Origin: Porites lobata
Lineage: Eukaryota; Cnidaria; Anthozoa; Scleractinia; Poritidae
Assembly: GCA_942486035.1 (NCBI GenBank)
Contig: CALNXK010000033.1
Location: forward strand, 124,001-188,000
Reading direction: 5' to 3'
Length of the DNA stretch: 64,000 bases
This document shows positions 37,301-46,600 of the stretch, piece by piece. The notes under the pieces are model-generated. The model was not told where the DNA came from. It saw only the letters and a program-made list of their open reading frames with translations, and did no database searches. Within the stretch, counting starts at the first letter, position 1; every line of letters starts with the position of its first letter. The translations under genes and the position numbers were made by a program.

Positions 37301-40300
37301 GCGGACTGGTTTGGGACACCAACATGGCCGCCGTTTCATTGTTTTGGGACACCAATATGGCCACCGTTTCATTGTTTTGGGACACCAATATGGCCACCGT
37401 TTCACTGTTTTGGGACACCAATATGGCCACCGTTTCATTGTTTTGGGATACCAACATGGCCACCGTTTCACTGTTTTGGGACACCAATATGGCCGCCGTG
37501 ATGTCATGTGATAGGTTTACATTAGCCAAACAACAACTTTGCACGTGCATCACGCATTTTTGAATGTGTCTGAACATAGCCTTAAAGGGAACCTCCACTT
37601 CAACAAAAAGATAACTTTAAATCACAGGAAATAACTCTTACAGTCAAGTCAATCTAAAATATTTTTAAAGAAAGCGTTTGTATCCGAAAGAAATAACTTT
37701 TAGATTCGCCTATTTTTGTTTTCAAATTTTGCGGGCGTCGCCATCTTGAATAATTGTGACGTGTAATGGTTGCCCTATTGTTATTAAACAAAAGTTCTTT
37801 GTGTCAGAACAATAGAGCAACCGTAACACGTCACAATTATTCAAGATGGCAGCGCCCGCGAAATTTGAAAGTGAAAATAAGCGATTTTAAAATTCACTTT
37901 TCCTGATATAAACACTTTTTTTAAGACAAATTTCGAACAAATTTGTTTATCAACATAATTTTATTCGATTTAAACTTATTCTGTAGTAAGAGTGGAGGTT
38001 CCCTTTAAACTTCCTTGTGATAAATGGCAAGGAGGTCACATGTATATCAAATGAATCAAACGTATAAAAAATGAACTTCTTACCTGTTCTAAGAATGGAA
38101 ACTGCACAAAGAAATTGGCAGAGATAGAGCTGTTTACTGAGGATTTCCTGGATATTTTCCTGTCCCTCGACTGAGAATCCCTAAATAAACAAAATTTATT
38201 TCGAAAGGCTCAGTGACATTCCTTGGGAAAAGAACAACAATTCATCAAGTGAACTCTTCTCACTTTGATAAATGTTGTAATAATAAAGCGTTTTCACTCA
38301 CGTGGTCATAAGCTATGCAACTTTATTGGAACAAACAAAGAAAGTTTTTATATGAAGCTACGGCCATTAGGGCACCAAAACGTGTAACTTGTTTAGCAAC
38401 ATTGTGGCAAAACGAGTTGAATGGAGATGTCGCGCGCTTTACCACCCACGTTGCAGCCTGTCTTGCAACAAATCAGGTTGTTGCAAGTTGCGGGAATACT
38501 GTCTTCTGATTGGATAAAATTACGCGGGAGTCACGCGATGCACGGGATTTACGTCACTTGCTGCAAACCTAAGTTTGCCTTGGGCCTGTAGGACGCCCAA
38601 CATGTACAAATTTTGTTGCAAAAAGTAGAGCTACTCTCTACTTTCTGCAACAACTTTTCGCAACCTGCAACATCCTGATTTGTTGCAAGACAGTTTGATT
38701 CGTGGGTGCTAAAACGCGCAACATCGCTGTTTCACTCGTTTTACAGCAATGTCGCAAAACAGGTTGCACGTTTTTGTGGATCGTTTTCCCGTGCCTTTAA
38801 GGGTGATTAGCATTAATTAGAACCAAAAGGCCGGACAAATCCAGTCATAAAGAGAAATTCCGCTATTAGCTGAACTGTGCAGCCAGCCGAAAAGCCGAAA
38901 ACGTTCGAAAAAAAGCTGTTACGTTTTCAAAATGACCGGTCCAGCTGATGAGTTATTGCTCTAACTTTTGGTGATCGCCCTAAAACAACTCAAGGAAGAA
39001 AAAGAGCTTAACAATGACTGAAGCGTTCAAAACTTACCCCGTCAGCCATGACAAAATGAACACCTTTATCATCCGTTAACTCGAGCACATGTCTTCTAAA
39101 TTCTACCAGGTTGTCTTCATTGTAGATATCTCCATCATCGTGTACACCTTGGCAAAGGAAAACACCAGTTAATGACCTACAGGTTATTTTGCACAGTAAA
39201 ACCGTAATTAACAAACAAAAGCTGCTTTAGGAAAGAAAAGCCCAGTCGCTTAGATTACTTCAATGACTCAATCACATTTTAACCGCCGAAAAATTCGAAA
39301 AAAAAATTCGCCCAATACCTACCTAAATATCCTTCATAACATTGTGAACATTATAAGCATTTTTAAGAAAAATCTTTTCCAGCAGGAAAAGCTTAGCAAA
39401 AACACAGAAAACCGAAACAAAACAAAACAAACAAACAAAAAACAACAAGAAGAAGAAAGTCAAGTGGCAAAACGGCCTTAAACGTATCCTGAGAACAAAG
39501 GGTTCTTTCTACGGTGGTTTATAGCATGTATGAAGTCGTTCGTGCCGCTGACATTCATGTGGTTGGCTTTTTTACGTCTCCGAGAGAAAAACAAGCTAAC
39601 TACGCGAACGCGAAACCACGCCGAAAAGAAACCGCTGCTAGCAGGGTATAGCAGGGTACCTTAAACAGGGAAGAAAGAGAGAAAAATATAAAAGTCAAGC
39701 TTGCAGTGGCACTGTCAATTTTTGTCTTCTGTACATGCCCGATCTTAGAAAGTTCTAAGTTACAATATTGCCCTTTGTGCAATGTGGTGACCAGGAAATG
39801 GCTCACCTGACTTCAAACTACGTTCTAGCAAAACCTCCAGGGCGCAGTGGTTGAATGAATATTGCTAAGAGTTTTATCCAGCTAGAGATTTAACATGAGC
39901 ATAGAAGTCTGCGAGTGAAACATTTTCTGCCCTTAAACGTTTCCCTTCAATATTTTTCTACAAACGAGATGTACGATTTTCTAGGGATCAAACGATGAGA
40001 GGAGTTCACAGCAGATAAGATCTATATAAAATGTTATTCTCACCATAATGTGGTTCAAAGGTTTCTGGTGTTCCAGCTAAGAACTCTTCCAGCTTAAAAT
40101 CATTGTCACCTTCAGAAAAAAAAGTTACAATTACATATCATTGTCATCACTATAGTAGGCAGCAACCTTTAGACAAAATGCAGGAATCTAGCCAAGACCT
40201 TGGAAATGATTTCTTTACAGTACGCTAATTTGAATTTGAGGCAAGTTATTTTCTGCAAATTTTCTCACTGCCTGTTAGTGGATGCTCCCCCTCCCCCCAC

Positions 40301-43300
40301 CTCCCCGCAAAAAACACATATTTTTAAGTCAATACGTTGATCGATGGTATTCCCCCTGGATCAATTTATGTTTCTGGAGAAACTGCCCACCTACCCCTCC
40401 CCTAGGCCATCATTTTGCCCTAAGCGAGAAGTGAGTGTTAATGTTAGCTTAGGGGAGGGGTAGGTGGGCAGTATCCCAGAAACGGACCTAAATTGATCCT
40501 TCCCCTTTTAATGTCACGGTTCCCAAAGTAATAGTCTCACAAATATCAGAGGATTAGTAGACGAAAAAAATTTTTTAGTATCACCATCATCATTGTCACC
40601 ATCATCATCATCTGATCACCATCATCATCAGATTGGCACCACTGTCATCATCAATTATTAGGGACGACGCGACAGCAACAAGAACGTCGCTTAAAAAAAT
40701 AATTTGCGTTCTTTCAGTCTTTATTGCGATTATTCCTGCTTACTTACTTTGTCGAATGTACACGAACCCTCCTGAATTTGAATTCCAAGGGACCATAAAT
40801 TATTCAAGTTCAGAAAGCGAAATAAACTTTCGACGTTGCTTGTTTACGTTCTGCATAAAACACGAGATTAAGCATTTTCACATCATGGTTGTGCAAAAAC
40901 GGCAAAGTAATGTACAAAAAAGCGTATGCACGTGCAAAGTTGTTTTTCTGCTTATTAAACCTATTGTTTTTTAGACATTCTCGTTGCTGTCGCGTTGTTG
41001 AATCTTCAAGTCCCTATCATCATCATCATCATCATCTGCACCATGTGTTTTACTGAGCAAAACATTTCCTCATCTTTTCTATTATTTTAGCAGAAGAGAA
41101 GAACATAGCTGGCCAAAATATTAATTATAATTAATGGTTACAAACTTAACGTCTGCAGTAACAGGCCATTATTTTTACTTATGTACCTCTTAATGTGAAG
41201 CCAAATCCTTTGGCTTGCCAACCCTTACGCCACAGCACATATTCCGAGAAGCCACCAGGACCCGCACATAGATCAGCAAAGTACAACAGGTCATTTGGTC
41301 CAATCAAGTCTCTCTACAATCAAGCAAACAGTAGTCTTTTAACTCTTTCATACCTTAGGTAAGTCATTGGGAGATGCTAACGGCCACGTAGTGTTAACAT
41401 TTAAGTATTTTATGATGTGATTATTTAAATGAAACTTCTCTAGTAGCGTTTTTTTTTTCTAGTGGAGTTATTGCAAGGTAACGTTAACCTTTGAAGCCTT
41501 TAAAGTCATCAGCATTAAATTAAAACATAATGGTCACGAGAATTGAGGACAGGATCACGCAAGATGAATTTCATTTATTTAAATATTTAACAACTTCTCT
41601 CCACTACATTTTTACTTCTGTGGGAAATGTGTAGAAACAAGAAGTGAGAATTGAAATTCTGATATTAGCATTTTTAAGCCTCACTTTTCACAGTGTCTTG
41701 TTCCAGAGTATCCTTATTCCCCAGGGACAGTTTATTAGTTTGACCACACCACCTCCCCGCTAGAAATATTCATTTTAGACTCATACAAACTGTACATTAA
41801 AAATGTTGGTCAAAGAGACCTCCCCCCACCCCTGCCTCCTGGGGCCTCCCCCTTGGAATTTCCAATGAGTCTCCAAGGAGTGAGTATGGATATTTTCTGG
41901 ATCCAATGGACTCCATATATATATGATTGGAACGGCTTTCTACCCCCTCAAACAACATGAGCGGAATTTCTCTAAGTCTCTCACGAAAAGAAAATGTACT
42001 TTCCATTGGAATCTATTTGTGTCCAATCGATGACCTTCACTTGGTAGGACTTTTCACCACTAGACTTCCGGTTTTCCAGTGGAGAGCAAAGGGATATGAC
42101 TGGAGTCTAGTTGACAGTATTTGACAACCCTCCTCAAGTTAGGGTCTACTGCCACTGTAGACAGTGACTGCACAGCCCCCCCCCCTCCCATCCACTTCTG
42201 CACCAATTGATGTATCAAAAACTAAATTTAAAATAAAACTCACTCCTTTGTCATCTTTGGGGCTAGTAAACATGAAGTCAAAAGCAGAATCCATGTTGGC
42301 CATCTTCATGGCTGCCCTATTGATTAAAACCAAACCAAAGAACCTTTTATGACCTAGGCAATAATATTTCAGGGGCGGATCCTGCGTGAAGGTGTAGGGG
42401 GTGTGCACCCTCCCCCCTGTGGATCACCTGCAGCTTTCTAATACAAAAAGGTTTGTGATTTATTGACGTTGAAGTACAACATGAGACCAGGTTGAAGAAT
42501 TTACTTTAAAAGCCGTAAAAATGGTAGTTAAAATGGTAGGTGCACTCCCTCCCAAGAAAGATCCCGGATCCGCCCCTGTATTTAGAGTTTAACTTTGAGG
42601 GGACCATGGGCAGTGTCTTTATTAAAAGGGTGTCCATACTAAAACATGGGTCATATAAATTAAGTTAAAACTACTACACCTCTTAATAGAAGAAAAAATT
42701 TAAACAACAGAGAGTTAGTAACATTCAAGTTCAAACATCTCTAACTTACAAAATATAGTTGTTCAGGGCTGTCATTAAGATTTCAAGTTGCTGGGTAAAT
42801 ATAACAAGTAGGCAGGGAATCAAACAGCTAGGGATTTCTTTTGGTTCTATTTTTCTTCTATTATATGAAAGTAGCCAGGGGCCACATTTATGGTAGCAGC
42901 CAGGGGAAATCCCCAGCCCCTGGCACTTAATGACAGCCCTGAGTCATTAATCTGTAAACTGTGTATATGAAAACAACCAAAACTACTCATTTGTGATCAC
43001 TCATCACTTAATCTATACAGTACACAGGTGTCAGGACTTATTTGTCACCAAAACAGTCAGTATACCAGCCATTGATGTCTAGATTCAACCATACTTTAAT
43101 GTATATGTAGTTAATTTTTTTATCTCAGGTAATTTTTGTTTTTCTTTTGTTTTTGGGTATGGTAATGTATGCTAAATGAAGTTGAAATGAAAGAAAAATA
43201 AAAATTACCTAGATAAAAAATTAACCACAGCATATAATTACAAAACAGTTTTGCCTACTTTTTACTTCAATGCGAACTTTAAATTTGGGTTCAAACCTTT

Positions 43301-43596
43301 CACAGTTTTAAATTTATACTGATCAGTCACCTGTTCTGAAAAATTGCTCCTCTTATAAACTCATAAGGATTAGCTCTTGTTCTTGCCTTCAGGAATTCAT
43401 CACCAGAAAGGGCATCAAAAACAGTCTAATTGTGGAAAGAGAAACAATTTTACACTTTATACAAGAAGCTTAACAAGTGCTCCACTATCATTCCCATGTC
43501 CCAGACTCAGCTATATTCGTCTGTTTATTTAAACTGCACCTATTTCCAGACAGGGATCTTTTAATGTGGAGCAGATGCTACTATCTAATAACAATC

Positions 43597-43675
<79 letters not shown>

Positions 43676-46600
43676 CAATGATGATGATGATGATGATGAT
43701 GATGATAATAATATCCTTTGTTTACCCTCAGCAGTATTTATAACACTAATGCTAGTGTCTAAAACAAATAATTCAAAACAAACATAACAAGGTTAAGAAT
43801 CCCAACTGGCTGGAGTTCGAACTACAGTAAACAAATCCAGCTAGAGGTCGGGCAGGACTTGAACTTGGGGGCTACAAGTCCAGCACTCTAACCACTCTGC
43901 CCCCTACTTTAAAATCCGACACAGTCACTGGCAAAGTAGATAAAAGCTTGAACTGATGATCTCTTCAGACATTTTGAAACTGTGATAATCGTAATGTTGA
44001 ACAAATCCAACCCTGATAAAAGCAACCAATAGTTAGTGATAGTTACTATCACTAACACATACTCCTTTAAAATTCAGTAAGGTAAGATGAATTTGGTAAC
44101 TTAATTATCTGATACAACCAGCTTATGCTACTAAATACATATACATACCTTGCTTTTTAGAACCTCTGCCAGAACTTCTTCACTACAGAATTGTGCTTCA
44201 TCATCAATTGTTAACTTTTTCTAAAAAGGTGGAACTACTTTAGAACAGAACAATTTTATGTATAGTAATATACATACCTTAATCATGCAACGTAAGTCAC
44301 AAGAATAAGCAAACGCCCCTGAGGTCACCTCACAGATCACGTACGCTTGAGGAGGAGACCGCTGGCTGCATTGGCTTGCAATTTAACTTTGCCCAAATTA
44401 CATTTAGCCACATTTCTTTGTTCACATGTGCAGCTGTACATGTTGTGGTTCAATTTTATCCTTGGCTTAAATTTTCTTTTCCTTTGTTTTTGGGTATGGA
44501 AATATAATTATGATAATGAGTTTGAAACAAAAGCAAATAAAATTCAAACCAAGGATAAAATTATTGAACCACTACATATAAAATATGCAAAATTAAATCT
44601 GACATTTCCGTTGAAATTTGAGTGTACAACAAACGGTACCCCCATCTCCAGGTTCTTGGAACAGAGGCCCTGGGAACAAGTTTGCACCAAAGAGATCACC
44701 TTGCCAATTCTGATCCAGTCTTCCATCTCTTCTTTGGTTGGAGGGGGTCTGGGACAGGAAGGGATGCAAACTTTAGGCTCTACTATCACAACCTGAAAAA
44801 TTCGAAGAAACAAAAAAAATTCATGCATGCTTGTCAACTGAATTATACTACCACGTCAAATGGTAAATGACGATAAATCTCTTTCATTCTCCAGTGTACA
44901 TTGACAACAATTAGCATGTAACATATACATAACTTGTGTACAGCACAGTCTAACAGGAACTGGGGAAGGCGTACAGAAAGACATTGATTCTTTTGTGTTT
45001 TTTCAATTTTCTATGTCAGTATTTAGTTGCAGTCCTCAAGTTGCAAGACGATTTCCATTTTCAATCACCTTAACACACTAAGTGGAAAATCTCCATGCTG
45101 TGAAACTGAACCAATAAGTTCAATAGGATTCTTGTCTTTTGGTTTCACTTAGTGTTTTGAAAGTATTGTATTGTTCATGGTCTAAATCAAATTGGGTACT
45201 CTGCAATGACATAGGCCTTTTATGATAGTGAAATGCACAGTTTGATCATCATCAAGACTTTCATGTGGTCAACATAGTTAATTAAAATGCAATGCAAAAA
45301 TGCTTCATATGTATTTCAATATATTTACCTCTGGTATTAACACTGCATATGACAATAAAAATGTCACACAGAAACCTGCATTCAACATCCCACCTCAAAA
45401 CAATGAAATAAGTGTTTTTCTAAAACCTGACTTGCTTAAGTTCCAGGCATCGTGTAACTGGTACAAAAACTATGTTGACATTTGTCTTTTGTCTTTTCAA
45501 CATTATGAGCAAGGAATTACCTCTTCTTCTTCTTCCCAAGTAAAATCTTTATCATCAAAGCCTTCAACTCGGAAGCCAAGACCACGCCTCCCCCGCTGTT
45601 GAGATGCCTCTATGATGTCAGCTCTTCCTTGACCAAATCGTCCTAAGCCCCCTCCTTGCTGAAAACCCATGCTTTCCTAAAGCACAATAAAATGGTAATA
45701 TTACAAAAAATGTTGAATAAAGTGAATATGAAACAATATAATAAATTAATAATGCTATCATTATCATCATTGATCAGAATGAGTGAAATTATGTTAGAAA
45801 TGTTCATGAATTTTTAAGTTTTAAAAATTACTTATTTCCTGGATTTTGCTTACTGTATCTTTTACTTCGTAACATAATATTGACCTTTTCTCAAACCTCA
45901 CAGGTCACTTTGACATGTTTTCAGAATAAAAGGAAATAGGTTACTAATACGTCATACTTTAATATAAAAGCTTAAACATCCAGCATTTAATCTTGGCCAA
46001 AGTGAGGCATATTGTGTTGAATATTTTCCAACAATCATTGATGATTAGTCTTTAGAAACTAAATAACTATTTTGTCTTTTTTAGTAGTAGGTACAGCAAC
46101 AGATGAAGTCCTTACCATTTGTCTCTGAGCAAAGTCACTGTACACAGACTCTGGTTGCGATGCATTATTAAGCACTTCATCTTCACTGTCATTTCCTTGA
46201 TTTTTGGTAACAGAAAACTGTTTATTTCCCAAGCCAGTCTTGCCCAGACTTTCTCCTGCCTTGTAACCCATTTTTTCCTGGTCAAAAATTAGACATACTC
46301 ATGAAAATTACATTTTTATGTAGCCCCCCCCCCCCAGCAGTAGAGGTACTCAAAAAACTCTTAAAGGGGGGAAACAAATACAAGCTGTGAAGCCCACAAG
46401 GGCTGAGCTTAACTCAATTCCTGCAGCACAAAGCACCTACAAGTATTGCTTCTCTCCCTTAAAAAGTGTGCTAGTCCATCATGGTGATACCCTAACATCA
46501 CATTGCTGTTACACATTAATTTTATACACCAGTTGTTCAAACGTTGGATAGTGCTATCCACCAGATAAAAATCTATCCAGTGGATAGCACAATTACTATT

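Noticed and set aside
37223..37598. Overlapping open frames of 75-115 codons on both strands
   Set aside because: They are artefacts of the 33-bp tandem repeat, whose length keeps several frames open.
43477..43787. Poly-Ile/Asn/Met/Asp open frames
   Set aside because: Direct translation of an AAT/ATG microsatellite inside a CMTR1 intron.
44347..44870. Plus-strand ORFs of 82-149 codons
   Set aside because: They cover a MITE and the antisense of CMTR1 exon 5.
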